64,000 bases of DNA from CAIYRG01 sp965247505 (GCA_965247505.1 OZ252020.1:372001-436000); one strand, 5' to 3'; positions 42,451 to 52,992 are shown, numbered from the stretch's first letter. A program made the numbers and translations. Notes: generated from the letters alone by a model not told the origin.

Positions 42451-43200
42451 ATGCTTCGGACCAGATTAACATTAGCGGTCGCGCTGGTATCGCTTGCTCC
42501 GTTTGGTTTTACCGTCACGGCGCAGGAAACCGTTCCTGCTTTTGTCAGCGCCGCGATCAGCGACGCAGGGCGTTCGGCCGAGGAGAAGGAAGCGGATGCG
42601 ATCCGCCAACCAGCCGACACCATAAGCTTTTCGACCATGAAACCCGGCGACAAAGTAGCTGATGTTCTTCCGGGTCGCGGCTATTACACGCGAATTTTTT
42701 CGAACGTGGTCGGCGCGCAAGGTCGGGTCTATGCAGTTGTTCCTTCCGAAAATATGGAACGCCGCGCGACTTCAGCGGACGGTGTGAACGCTATCGCGGC
42801 CGAACCGGCCCATTCCAATGTCTCGGTGGTCAGTCCGTCCAGGACGGCGATCGCCACCCCTGAACAGCTTGATATCGCTTGGACCTCTGACAACTACCAT
42901 GATTTGAGAAATGGCGGGGGTGTAGAAACGATAACCCCCTTTAATGCCTCAATCTTCAATTCACTAAAGCCGGGCGGCGTATTTCTGGTGATCGACCACG
43001 AGGCAGCAGACGGCGCCAGCGATGAAGTGAAACGCGAGATGCATCGCATAGATCGTGAGACGATTGTAAGCGAGGTCACCGCAGCCGGATTTGTGTTGGA
43101 AGCGGAAAGCGACGCGCTCGCGCGCGCCGATGACAATTTGAGCGAGCATTCCAGCTTCGCGTCATCGCAGATCGTCTTGCGTTTTCGCAAACCACAATAG
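42451..43200 (+). CDS. Exported class I methyltransferase-like protein
   Basis: 249 aa. AAGGGA before ATG; Sec signal ends VTA-QET. The body is an SAM-methyltransferase fold: MKPGDKVADVLPGRGYYTR (motif I changed from GxGxG to PGRGYY), VYAVVPSENMER, TSDNYHDLRNG, FNSLKPGGVFLVIDHEA, and EVTAAGFVLEAES. Exported members of this group are known from genomes, but how SAM would reach the periplasm is unclear, so the activity may differ from methyl transfer. Confidence 0.85.
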   Translation: MLRTRLTLAVALVSLAPFGFTVTAQETVPAFVSAAISDAGRSAEEKEADAIRQPADTISFSTMKPGDKVADVLPGRGYYTRIFSNVVGAQGRVYAVVPSENMERRATSADGVNAIAAEPAHSNVSVVSPSRTAIATPEQLDIAWTSDNYHDLRNGGGVETITPFNASIFNSLKPGGVFLVIDHEAADGASDEVKREMHRIDRETIVSEVTAAGFVLEAESDALARADDNLSEHSSFASSQIVLRFRKPQ

Positions 43201-43216
43201 AGCGATTGAAGGAGCT

Positions 43217-44983
43217 CTATGAGTCTGACGCTCCTTTGGGCCAAACGAGTTTCACGATGGCATCGCAGAACAAACCTGCATCGCCGCGAAAGAAAGCTTT
43301 GTCGAGATCGCAATTGAAGGCAATCACGCGGCAATGGACTCGCCATTCAACGTCGTCGATCATCCTCACCGCCTCCGAGACATAATCATCAATCGTGTTC
43401 GTGGTGAGCTGATCGGGAAATCCCATGCGGTGGAAGAGTCCCGCATCAATATGGGAGTGCGGTTCTGGTCCATCTAAACAAATGCCCGGCAGTCCGACGA
43501 GGATGGCATCAACAATGCTGTTTGTGTTCCCGTATGGGAAGGGGCACAGAATGAAATCGCATTTGCTAAGCCGCTCAAGGTAGTCGCCATAGGACAATTG
43601 ACGAAAAACAGCGCTCGCGGGCAGGACCGAACGAGTTACCCTTGTTAGCTCTGCATGCGCGAGACCAAAAGAGCCTAGCGGGAAGAACTGAAACTCTGTC
43701 GGCGTGCTCGCGCTGGTGCTGATTCTCTTCAACGCAGCGAAGAAATTCGGATTGAGTTTCATCACTGAGGAAGGAATGCCAACGCGAACCTTTCCGTCTT
43801 CTTTTCGGTCCGGGGCGGCTTTGCAGACAGGGCTGTCGAGATGAGGCGGCCTAAAAGGCATGGCCGCTCCCGGCAGCGCCAAAAGCTTTTCGGAGAAGCG
43901 ATCCGATGAACCAACAAAATCTTCAGGTAGGACCATGTAATCGATGGCGAGACTCCTGGTCGACGCCGCGTGCCCATAGGAGGCGCATTGGATGGGCGCA
44001 AGCCGCACCGACGCCAGGGCGATCGCGTGCGGTCTCATCCCGAGGCTGGGAAAAATAATGACCGCGGGCGAACGACGCCTGATTTCCTCAGAAATCTCAC
44101 GCACGACTTCGAAGTAATCACCTTCCGGCATCGCAACCGTCTCATCGAAAAGGTCGTTGATTTCAGAACTGATCTGATCGCGGTAAACAATGCCCACCAC
44201 ATTGAAACGCTCGCGTAGTGCGCACATGGCAGCCGAATGTGTGCGATATATCGAATGGTCGAATTTGATCTCCTCGCAGACAATTACGACAGTAGGCCGC
44301 TCGGAGAGGAGAGGTGATTTTCCCGGCTCGATTTCGCTTATACCCACCTTCAAACAGGTGCGCCGCATCTGCGCCATAACTTTGGCTTTGATCGCGTGTT
44401 TTTTTGGACTGATGGCGTAGCTGCAGTGCATATACAAGTCCTGCAGGTGCGACAGCGTCATGCTTCCGAGCGTCACTTGGTCCAGCTTATCCGGCAGCCA
44501 TTCCAGCAATCTTTCACGGAACGCGAAAGCGCGCGGGCGGAACACATAGCGCGATCGGAGGTAAGACGTGAATGCCGACGCCACTGAAATCTTGTCTGCA
44601 CGCCAAAGCTGTTCGAAGTCAATACTCGTAACGACGCGCGAGTTCAGCGTCAGCATCGCGAGAAAACGTGGTAAATTGGCATCTTCTATCGCCAACTTAT
44701 TCTCGCCCTGCGCGTTTCCGAGCTGCCGAAGAAAAGGATCGGAAGAGCGAAACCCGCTCAAAGTGAATATGAGATCAATCCAGCGGTGGCGAAGCAGCAA
44801 GTGCTCGTAATCGATGGCTTTGATTGCGAGGTCCGGATCAATAATAAGCCTGCCAAACGACGCGGCGAAGCGTGTGCAGAACTCAAGCTCGAAATCACCG
44901 CGCGCTTCGTCCGACTCGATATCGTCGAACTCAACGCCGTTCAGACCGCCATAGCGGCTGTCGATGGAACCCAAAATGAGCAA
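43217..44983 (-). CDS. HMW1C-like (GT41-type) glycosyltransferase
   Basis: 588 aa. No signal peptide, so cytoplasmic. An N-terminal all-helical region, then a two-Rossmann GT-B fold: RPTVVIVCEEIKFDHSIYR, SPAVIIFPSLGMRPHAIAL, CASYGHAASTRSLAIDYMVL, and the nucleotide-sugar site CPFPYGNTNSIVDAILVG, GPEPHSHIDAGLF. This fits HMW1C/OGT-related N- or O-glycosyltransferases that modify adhesins. Start TTG 44983 is uncertain; the frame is open to 45052. No adhesin substrate is adjacent; the TpsB remnant at 56600 might once have belonged to a secreted adhesin system (inference). Confidence 0.82.
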   Translation of the reverse strand: MLILGSIDSRYGGLNGVEFDDIESDEARGDFELEFCTRFAASFGRLIIDPDLAIKAIDYEHLLLRHRWIDLIFTLSGFRSSDPFLRQLGNAQGENKLAIEDANLPRFLAMLTLNSRVVTSIDFEQLWRADKISVASAFTSYLRSRYVFRPRAFAFRERLLEWLPDKLDQVTLGSMTLSHLQDLYMHCSYAISPKKHAIKAKVMAQMRRTCLKVGISEIEPGKSPLLSERPTVVIVCEEIKFDHSIYRTHSAAMCALRERFNVVGIVYRDQISSEINDLFDETVAMPEGDYFEVVREISEEIRRRSPAVIIFPSLGMRPHAIALASVRLAPIQCASYGHAASTRSLAIDYMVLPEDFVGSSDRFSEKLLALPGAAMPFRPPHLDSPVCKAAPDRKEDGKVRVGIPSSVMKLNPNFFAALKRISTSASTPTEFQFFPLGSFGLAHAELTRVTRSVLPASAVFRQLSYGDYLERLSKCDFILCPFPYGNTNSIVDAILVGLPGICLDGPEPHSHIDAGLFHRMGFPDQLTTNTIDDYVSEAVRMIDDVEWRVHCRVIAFNCDLDKAFFRGDAGLFCDAIVKLVWPKGASDS

Positions 44984-45441
44984 GGCAGTCTCAAGCGCGC
45001 CCTGCGTGTCGCGATTTGCGACCTGGCGTTAGAAATTGCGAAGCGAGGGGCGTAGAGCTGTCATGGCGAGTCTTATTGAACCATCGGAGGCTATACTCAG
45101 CAAAGCTCGATAAGGAAACTCCCAGACTCACCTTGTGCAGAATAACCGGACCGAGTGCAGTCAAACCAGGTCCATTGAGAGCCGGTGAGCGCCAAATTCT
45201 ACCGTGCCGCCTCGTTTAACCAGGGCGATTATCGCAGGAAACCAAGAGATTATTGCGCTGCGCGCGACCGGGGACCAGTGGGCGGAATCAAAACGGGGAT
45301 TCTGCCCGGGCCACCTAGTGAGAACCGCTTTTCTGCGGTAGTCTTTTGCCTCTTCGGGGGCGAGGGTATGATCGCCTAGTTTTAGCCGCAATATCTGAGG
45401 ATGCGCTTTGCGTATTGGGCCTGCAACAAGGAGCATTTTTG
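44984..45441. other. Gap without recognisable gene
   Basis: About 450 bases between divergent genes. The glycosyltransferase frame is open for a further 70 bases, so its true start may lie here. The right end has AAGGAG for the next gene. No repeat or structured RNA was seen. Confidence 0.45.
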
Positions 45442-47157
45442 GTGCTTAAAGGTAAAAAGCAAACTGTTATCGGACTTACTGCAATAGTTTTTCTAGCTGC
45501 TGGTTGCTCGGCCGAACCCACAGTGGAAACTGCGGCCGAAACGACGCCCGAATCCATAATCGAAAATAAGGTTGAAACCGCAGCTGCTACCGCAGACCAT
45601 AGCGGAGTTGTTGAAGGCACTGTGCGCGATGCATCCGGGGAACCTGTTGCCGGCGCATTCGTGAAATTGAAGAACGAAGAGCGGCGGCTGACCTTCATGC
45701 ATATCAGCCAAGACGGCGGACGCTACAGCGCTTCGAAGCTACCAGCAGGAAGCTATACGGTACAAAGCGTTGGCGGTGATTTTGAGAGCGCATGGTCGGC
45801 GCCGGTGGAGATTGGCGACGCGGGCAGCGGGCTGATGGACGTGTCGTTGGACGTAGAGCGTGCGCCCTATCTCGAGCCGGCCTGGACACGGCGTACGCCC
45901 GAATATCTGGCAACCTTTGAGCATGTTTCTGACGGACCCGCCAAAGACATTATTCGCCAACGTTGCGTAGCTTGCCATTCGGAGACACGGATTATTTCGC
46001 GCCGTGTTGGCCGCCAAGCGTGGGCTGATATTGTTGACGACATGCGCTTGCGAGCGGGAGTTCTTGGCGTTCCGCCAATAGAGGAAGATGAAGCTGAAAT
46101 CATGATCGAGTTTTTGGCCGAGAACTACCCGGCCCTAGACGCACCCGATCCGAACAGCCGCTTCCCGCGCGAATTGCAACAGGGCGAGGCTAGGAATTAC
46201 CGCGTGGTGCAATATGAGCTGGAAAATCCCGGCGTCGAAAACCACGACATCGCGGTCGATCCCTGGGGCACCGGCTGGGCCAATCAGCGTGCCGGCGGCA
46301 AGCTCGGCCACCTTGATCCGGTGAGTTATGAATTTGGCGAAGTCGAACTACCACCGAACCAAACCGGTCTTATGCGTCCGGGTAATCCGCAGATCACGAA
46401 AGACGGCATTCTGTGGCTGTCGGAAGCGTTCGGAAATCGTTGGCTGACCTACGACATCGCCAATAGTGAATGGACCGAATATCCCTTCCCGTCCGATAAA
46501 ATTCGTGGCCCCGCCTATGCCAACACCATGGCGTTCCACCCCGATGGCACTGTGTGGTCTTCCGGCCCAGGCGCGGCGCGAAGGTATGATCCCGCCACCA
46601 GCGAATGGGATTCCTGGGATACGCCGAGCTGGAACGCAACCCAGATGAATCCAGGCGGTTATGGAATCTCGATTGCAGGCGATGGACGCGCATGGATGCC
46701 GATGAACCAGGTGGATCGCATTGCGCGCTTCGACCCGGATAGCGGGGAAGTCGTCGAGTTCGAAATTCCGGTCGACGGCACGGATTATCCGCGCCGTATG
46801 GATAATGACCCCGACGGCAATATCTGGATCGCTTTATGGAGCTCGGGAAAGATCTTGCGTATCGATTACAAGACAGACCAGATCGACGTGATCGACCCAC
46901 CCATGGAGCATAATGGCGTCTATGCGATGGATTTCGATCAATCGAGCGGTGAGATGTGGACGACTTTCCACACCCGCGACATCATCTCGCGCTACAATCC
47001 CGAAACGGCGGAATGGTTGAACCTGCCGCTGCCGCAGGCCGAAACCGATTCACGTCGCGTCGAGGTCGATCAGAATAATCCGAATCGCATTTGGTGGAGC
47101 ACAGTTGCCTATCAAGCCAGAATCGGCTTCATCGAATTGTTAGACGGCGATTTATAG
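45442..47157 (+). CDS. Lipoprotein with CarboxypepD_reg, cytochrome c and Vgb-like propeller
   Basis: 571 aa. GTG start with AAGGAG 9 bases upstream. Lipobox LAAGC. Domains in order: carboxypeptidase-regulatory-like beta sandwich (VVEGTVRDASGEPVAGAFVK, PAGSYTVQSVG), a c-type haem domain with CVACH at 175-179, and a seven-bladed virginiamycin-B-lyase-like propeller (repeated DPDGNIWIAL-type blades, e.g. KDGILWLSEAFGNRW). Surface-attached redox protein, perhaps linked to the periplasmic dehydrogenases. The lyase catalytic role is not established. Confidence 0.85.
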   Translation: MLKGKKQTVIGLTAIVFLAAGCSAEPTVETAAETTPESIIENKVETAAATADHSGVVEGTVRDASGEPVAGAFVKLKNEERRLTFMHISQDGGRYSASKLPAGSYTVQSVGGDFESAWSAPVEIGDAGSGLMDVSLDVERAPYLEPAWTRRTPEYLATFEHVSDGPAKDIIRQRCVACHSETRIISRRVGRQAWADIVDDMRLRAGVLGVPPIEEDEAEIMIEFLAENYPALDAPDPNSRFPRELQQGEARNYRVVQYELENPGVENHDIAVDPWGTGWANQRAGGKLGHLDPVSYEFGEVELPPNQTGLMRPGNPQITKDGILWLSEAFGNRWLTYDIANSEWTEYPFPSDKIRGPAYANTMAFHPDGTVWSSGPGAARRYDPATSEWDSWDTPSWNATQMNPGGYGISIAGDGRAWMPMNQVDRIARFDPDSGEVVEFEIPVDGTDYPRRMDNDPDGNIWIALWSSGKILRIDYKTDQIDVIDPPMEHNGVYAMDFDQSSGEMWTTFHTRDIISRYNPETAEWLNLPLPQAETDSRRVEVDQNNPNRIWWSTVAYQARIGFIELLDGDL

Positions 47158-47308
47158 GAGCGCTTCGTAGAATTGCGCGAATACAAAAACAGAGTATGAA
47201 TATTTGGCGCGCGATCGGGCAAATCTGATCGCATGCTGAATGCCTTCGTGACTGATGTAATTGGGTATGAAATCGATTGGTAAAAGACCAAAAAGAGGGG
47301 GTCAAATT

Positions 47309-47989
47309 ATGATTTATAAAACTGTTTTGCTAGGTGCAATCGCGGGCGTTGTTTTGAGTTCTGCCGCTGTCCTTGCGCAAAACGAAGAACAACCGCCGAT
47401 AGGGTTCTTCGTGACCAGCACCATGCATAACGGCAATCTTGGCGGACTTGCCGGTGCTGACGCAGAGTGCCAGCAATTGGCTGCCGCGGTCGGCGCGGGC
47501 AATCGAACCTGGCGCGCCTATTTAAGCGCTCACCGCAGCCCCACCCAGCCGGCGGTCAATGCACGTGATCGCATTGGCGAAGGGCCTTGGTACAATTCCG
47601 AGGGAATTATGATCGCCGGCAATATCGCCGATTTACATGGCGATGTTCAACGCGACACAAACCTCATCAACGTCAGGACGGCGCTGACCGAAAAGGGCGA
47701 GCCGGTAAATGGCTTCGATCAACCCGACCTTCCTAACGAACACGATATACTTACGGGTTCCGATTCACACGGCAGACCGTTTCCTGCAGCATTGAATCGC
47801 GTCCATGATTTTACTTGCGGTAATTGGACTTCCGACAGCGTCGACCATCACGCCATGATCGGTCACCATGACCGCATGAGCGGCCGGAACACGTCGTGGA
47901 ATTCTTCCCACACGACTCAAGGCTGCACTTTGGAGGCCTTCAACGGTAGCGGTGGCGCGGGACGCTTTTATTGCTTCGCCGCCGATTGA
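47309..47989 (+). CDS. Exported lectin-fold-like protein
   Basis: 226 aa from ATG 47309 (GAGGGGG upstream). Sec signal ends VLA-QNE. The mature protein begins GFFVTSTMHNGNLGGLAGAD, followed by AECQQLAAAVG, TWRAYLSAHRS, FTCGNWTSDSVDHHAMIGHH and a C-terminal GRFYCFAAD. The G-N-LGGLxGADAxCQ start with later WRAYLS and C-W motifs marks a C-type-lectin-like exported family of unknown ligand. Cysteines are placed for two disulfides. Confidence 0.78.
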   Translation: MIYKTVLLGAIAGVVLSSAAVLAQNEEQPPIGFFVTSTMHNGNLGGLAGADAECQQLAAAVGAGNRTWRAYLSAHRSPTQPAVNARDRIGEGPWYNSEGIMIAGNIADLHGDVQRDTNLINVRTALTEKGEPVNGFDQPDLPNEHDILTGSDSHGRPFPAALNRVHDFTCGNWTSDSVDHHAMIGHHDRMSGRNTSWNSSHTTQGCTLEAFNGSGGAGRFYCFAAD

Positions 47990-48111
47990 GGCATTGCGAT
48001 CCAGTGGGTGTGAGAACGTCGTGTTTGCGGAACAAAACGGGCATCTCGCATTTCTTAAAGCTCAAAAGCTGGGTGCAACCTCCTAGCTTCTGAACAGCAC
48101 AGGAATTCCAT

Positions 48112-48892
48112 ATGCCTCGCATTTTCGCTAATCTTTTTTACTTGGGGCTCGTGGCGCTCGCCACTTTGGGCGTGCCCTCTGCGGCGGCGCAGAACGTCAT
48201 CGAGCGATCGGCCGAGTATCGCTATCAGCTCGATTTTCAAGTGCCCGATGCGGCGCTTGCGAAATTTCTCCCTGCGGGATGGGAGCCAAATATTTCCCAA
48301 CAAGGCAATGCCAAGGACGCAAATCTGCGCCTGCTCTTTATCGACCGCCTTTCCGTGCTTGATGGAAGGAAATGGAGTCGGTGCGGGATCAACGCAAATG
48401 GTTTATCTCGCAATACCTATGAAAGAGGTTGCCGGGGATTTGGTGGGGCAGATGATTATCGGCGGGCTTACAAGGGATGCAGCCGCCGCGCCGGGACCGT
48501 TTGGCGTCTACCAGCATGCGAACACTGCGGAGATGGATCGCTCGGTTTCGACGATAGAGGGCAAAGCGATTGTGGAGGAGGATTGGAATTTCGCAACCAC
48601 AAGCGGCGAGCACTTTCAGTTGCACATAAAATATGAGCGAGGCGCCGCGCGGCGCGGCGGCCGGGCGCAGAGTTTCTTCGACCCCAACGATCCGGCGAAA
48701 TATTTTATTTTCAGCCCAAACCAAATCATCGATATTGGGCGTAATGTCACCACTACTCCGCCCGACCGCGTACAGGAGTTCTCCTATTCGGCCGGCGGTG
48801 GACGCTTTGCGGAACTATTCGATGGGACAGAGCGCGTCTTAAGCTGGGATTCTTTTCCTTGGTACAATCTCGAAATTCAGAGCCCACAATAG
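48112..48892 (+). pseudogene. Exported hypothetical protein, frameshifted
   Basis: The first frame gives a Sec signal (AAA-QNV) and a domain with DFQVPDAALAKFLPAGWEPN and LRLLFIDRLSVLDG. At about 48363 it breaks, and the next frame carries on as GNGVGAGSTQMVYLAIPMKE, VGQMIIGGLTRDAA and TEMDRS-type segments to the stop at 48892. The expected RLSVLD-GNGVGAG junction needs one base gained or lost near GATGGAAGGAAATGG. I do not know the family; FLPxGWEP resembles acetoacetate-decarboxylase-like small domains only loosely. Confidence 0.65.
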
Positions 48893-49029
48893 GCCTGCCA
48901 TACGCCCCAAAATAGGCAAAACCACGCTCGTCTCGGGCGCATTGCGCGATGCTTTTTTTACGTGCAGACATGTACGCCTGCAATGTCCCAATCGCGCGCG
49001 CGGGCAATCCGTCAGATTAGGAACCGCAT

Positions 49030-49703
49030 ATGAATCCCACAATCGTTCAAATCTTATTGTTCGCGATTCCGGCGATTATTGCCATCACCTTGCACGAGGC
49101 GGCACATGGCTACACCGCAAATTTTTCGGTGATGACACAGCAAAGCGCGCCGGGCGCCTGAGCTTCAATCCCATTCGTCATATCGATCCCTTCGGCACCA
49201 TCCTTCTTCCCGCGCTGCTTGCGGCAACAACCGGATTTATTTTCGGCTATGCCAAGCCTGTGCCGGTTGATCCGAGACAGCTGGGTAGTCCACGCCGCGA
49301 CATGGCGATCGTTGCCGCGGCTGGCCCGCTCACAAATATCGCTCTCGCGATTGTCGCGGTCATCGTTTTTTTCTTTGTTCTTGGCGCAGCCAACCAAAAC
49401 GCGATTCTTTGGAACGTATTGGTGATGTCGATCCAGCTCAATTTTGTTTTAGCGATTCTTAATCTTCTGCCCCTTCCTCCACTCGACGGCAGCAAAGTCC
49501 TAGCAGCGTTTTTGCCTAATCGCTTCCTAGGGCCCTATTTGCGACTAGAGCCATTCGGTTTTCTTATCTTGCTTGCGTTCATATTTTTGGTGCCCGCCCT
49601 CACCGCCCAATTTGGCGCAAGGATCAACATTTTGGGATATTTGGTGAGCGATCCCGCCCACTCCCTCACCAGTTATTTCATGAATCTTATCGGCGCGATA
49701 TAG
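49030..49703 (+). pseudogene. M50 site-2 protease-like membrane protein, frameshifted
   Basis: The ATG 49030 frame gives helix 1 with the zinc motif TLHEAAHGYTAN, then stops early. The other frame continues from the five-T run at 49122-49126: FFGDDTAKRAGRLSFNPIRH, DPFGTILLPALL, and the third ligand region LLPLPPLDGSKVLAAFLP, with further membrane helices. One missing T (six instead of five) makes the intact site-2 protease of the small Rv/YwhC-like class. Role when intact: intramembrane proteolysis of regulators. Confidence 0.78.
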
Positions 49704-49738
49704 ACTGACCCTACGAACCGTCCGCACATTCGGCCGAT

Positions 49739-49984
49739 ATGAAATTCTTCGTTTATGTTTTGGGAAGCGGCGAAAAAGATTCGCGTCGCAGCTATGTCGG
49801 CTGGACGGTCGATCTGGAACAGCGACTAGAAAAACACAATTCAGGGAAGGGTGCGCGCTCGACACGCGGACGCGTGTGGCAGTTGCTATACGCCGAATGC
49901 TATGGGACGCGCCACGAGTCGATGAGCCGCGAATGGCACCTAAAGCGCGACCGCGCCTTTCGCAAACATCTGACGCAGGGATGA
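49739..49984 (+). CDS. GIY-YIG nuclease-domain protein
   Basis: 81 aa. Variant GIY-YIG signature: FVYVLGSGEK then RSYVGWTVDLEQRLEKHNSG, with the conserved Arg (DLEQRLEKH), and a late Glu near SREWHLKRDR. Matches the short YhbQ-type family, whose members are associated with DNA repair or recombination. Complete for that family. Confidence 0.88.
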   Translation: MKFFVYVLGSGEKDSRRSYVGWTVDLEQRLEKHNSGKGARSTRGRVWQLLYAECYGTRHESMSREWHLKRDRAFRKHLTQG

Positions 49985-50081
49985 AGCCGTTTTCGGTTGA
50001 AGTGGCTCGCGCACCGGCGCATTGTTAGTACCGTCACGTCCTAAAATGCGATATTCACAAGCTACGCTTGGAGTTGAACCA

Positions 50082-51588
50082 ATGGCAGGATTTAGCGACA
50101 ACACTTGGAACGCAATCAACAGAACATTATCTCAAAACCCAAGCCGTTTCGGCTTTCCGGTGCGGCGGCGTGACTCGGTAGTCATTGGCTCGTTCAACGC
50201 CCTGAAGCTGGGATAAGCAACCACCTCGGCAAAGCGCTGGGAATTTCTGGCGCGCTTTGCTTCACGCTACGACCTTCTAGCCATACAGGAGGTCACAGAC
50301 GAGCTTTCGGGCATCCAGCGACTTCACAAATCCTTGGGTCCAAGTTTCGAACTATTGGTGTCCGATACGACCGGCGCAGCACCCGGGAGCAGAGGATTAC
50401 GAGAACATCTTGCATATTTGTACCGTCCCGCGCGTATCAAGCTGCAAGAACTGGTCTCCGACATCACCTATGACCGCTCCGTTGTCGTCAACACATTGCA
50501 ACAAGATATCAATAGGTGGAAAAAATTCTTTTCAGAATTCAAGAAGAAGAATGACAAGAGACGCGCACAGCGTAAGAAACCATTAGGACTTAGCGATGTC
50601 CCCCATCCTGGATTTTTGACGTTCATACGAACCCCGCATTGCGCGTCTTTTTCTATTTTAGGAAAGAGAAACGCGGAGGCAGTCGATTTCCTCGCAATAA
50701 ATGCCCACACATTATATGGCGCCAGTAAAGGGGAGCGCAGTTGGGAGTTTTTTGCGCTTTTAAAATGGTTGGTTCTGCGCGCCAAGCAGTCAAAACGTAT
50801 GTATCACAAGAACATGATTCTGTTAGCGGACTTAAACATGGAGTTCAACAGTGCAGAAACCCAATACTCTGATATCGTAAAGCGCTTGCTTGATCTTGAG
50901 AGCAATCTATTGACAAGGAAAAGTTCCGCCCGGATGAACTTTCCATTTCTAGACGTTCATCCCGGCAAAACTTCGCTATTTCAGACCAATGCGCGGCGAA
51001 ATCAGACCTTTGATCATATCGCATTCTTTATCGGCAGAAATGAGAAAGGTCTTCCCAAAAGCAGTGAAAACCGAAGTGCCGGTCAGAGTGGACCAAATGG
51101 GTATGCGGTCTCAATGGATCAACGCAACACTAGCGGCAGGCCTCTCTGCCGGGGGTTAGAACCTCAAAGTCTTTCAGGACCGTTCTTGAGCCGTCCGGCC
51201 ACTTTTCTCGGATGCGAGAGCGGATAGATCGAAAACACAGCACTCTTCAGAAAGCGTTATCAGAGCAGGCGTTTGACGTTCCCATTGGAGCTGGGCTGGC
51301 AGTGATTCCACGGCCCAGGCTTCTCGTGCAAGGTGAACCACGGACTATGCCTTTGGCTCGTAAGCACAAACTCAGACTCCTCCGTTTGCGCCAAGGTGTT
51401 GCGTCGACCGGTTGAGGCGGCAGTATGATTGCGGAGTGTTCGATTTTTCGGAATTATTTGCCCAGGCGGTTCACGGAACGAGCTTCAACGATTTATCTGC
51501 CAAAAAGCGAAACGCTTTGCTTTCAAAGACGAAGGCGGATGTCTCCGACCACATGCCGATTTGGACAAGAATACCGATTCCGGGATAA
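50082..51588 (+). pseudogene. Endonuclease/exonuclease/phosphatase-fold nuclease, nonsense codon and insertion
   Basis: From ATG 50082: DSVVIGSFNALKLG, then in-frame TAA (50214-50216), then RYDLLAIQEVTDELSG (catalytic Glu), INAHTLYG, ILLADLNMEF (Asp/Asn pair), TFDHIAFF. A 318-bp element at 51105-51422 interrupts at SGPNGY. Removing it with one 4-bp repeat restores Y-DCGVFDFSELFA and the terminal VSDHMPIWTRIP (catalytic Asp-His), stop 51586-51588. All EEP catalytic motifs are then present in 394 codons with one stop. So it was a DNase-I-like phosphodiesterase hit twice. Confidence 0.82.
51105..51422. mobile_element. 318-bp nonautonomous IS-like element (MITE or deletion derivative)
   Basis: Ends form an imperfect inverted repeat of about 27 bp: left GCGGTCTCAATGG ... 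ACGCAACAC, right (reversed) TGCCGCCTCAACC ... ACGCAACAC. Flanked by 4-bp GTAT at 51101-51104 and 51423-51426. No transposase. Excision restores the nuclease frame exactly. The family is not assigned; the CAACGCAACAC end may be IS30-like, but I cannot confirm that. Confidence 0.75.
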
Positions 51589-52713
51589 ATTTCGTAGACG
51601 CACCCAAGTCCGCTGCCAATAAGAAGCTGCAAATTTTCGTTGAATCAGGCTGCGTTGCGCCGGCGAACCAAGCATGACGGCGGAAGTTGGATAATTGCTT
51701 TAAAAAACGCGTTCTCATCGCTTTCAAAGCTTAGGGCGCCGGAATGAAGCTCGACGTATTTCTTGGCAAGATACAGCCCTAATCCTGCACCGTCATGACT
51801 GCGGCTACGCGAACTATCGGCCTGATAAAAGGGATCAGAAAGTTTTACCAAATGCGCCTCGGAGACGCCCGCGCCGGTGTCGCAAATCTCAATTCGTAAC
51901 CCGTCAACGTCGCAAGCCGACACGTCCACATTGATAACATCACCTTCATTGGTGAATTTCATGGCATTGGACAGCAAGTGAACTAAAACGCGACGCAACA
52001 ATTCCTGATCGCCATTGACTGTCAATTGCTCCGGCACGGCGATCCAAATTTTCTTGCCGGCCGCTTCGATGTCAGAAGCGAACTGAGATGCGCAATCTTC
52101 AATAAGCGTTTTGGGCACGAATTCACTGGTATTGGCGTTTATCTCGCCTGATTCCAGCTTTGCGACTTGTAGGACGTCATCCACCATGGAATGCAAACGT
52201 TTTCCATTGTCATGAATATATCCGGCGTACTCCTTTTCCTTCTCTCCACTGGCCTGTCTGCCCATTTGATTGCGCAGGATTTTGGAAAAGCCAAGGATCG
52301 CATTCAACGGCGTCAGCAGCTCATGGCTCATAGTGGCGATCAACTGACTCTTTGTGTTGCTCGCTGCGACCGCCAGTTCCTTGGCCTGCTTTTCAGCCCG
52401 CTCGATGTTCTTGCGTGCCGTGATGTCGCGCAAGGAATAAGCATAAACTAGCCGCTCTCGATTTGAGCCCTTCGTTCCAACACGGCGCCCGGTGTAGGTG
52501 GTTTGGGTGCCAATGACTTCCAAAACATGCGCGTTACCACCGAATCGGGCATCATATTCTGAAGAAACTGATATCTGTTTTTTGGAAGCTGGGTTGGGTT
52601 GGTTCGTTTCTGCGCGCTCGGCCAAGAAAACGGGAAAATTGGGAACGAGATCCCCATGATCCTCCCCCTTTGAATTGGTCCACCCTATTGTGATGGAAAG
52701 AGGAGGACCGAAG

Positions 52714-52992
52714 ATGGCTGCTAAGCGCCATAAACCAGAAGAGATCGTATCTAAGCTGCGTCAGGTTGACGTTTTACTGGGGCAAGGGAAGTCTCGGATC
52801 GATGCCATTCGCCAGATTGGCGTAACCGCGTTCACCTACTACCGCTGGCGCAAGAACTATGGCGGCATGGGTACAGATCAGCTCAAACAGTTGAAGCGGC
52901 TTAAGGTGGAGAACCAACGGCTTCGAAGGGCTGTTGCGGACCTCACGCTTGATAAGCAGATCCTAGCGGAGGCCGCCCGGGGAAACTTCTAA
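52714..52992 (+). CDS. IS3-family (IS407-like) transposase OrfA
   Basis: 92 aa from ATG 52714. Helix-turn-helix AAKRHKPEEIVSKLRQVDVL, IRQIGVTAFTYYRWRKNYGG, and a C-terminal zipper helix LKRLKVENQRLRRAVADLTL. Stop just before the usual OrfB overlap. Confidence 0.92.
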   Translation: MAAKRHKPEEIVSKLRQVDVLLGQGKSRIDAIRQIGVTAFTYYRWRKNYGGMGTDQLKQLKRLKVENQRLRRAVADLTLDKQILAEAARGNF

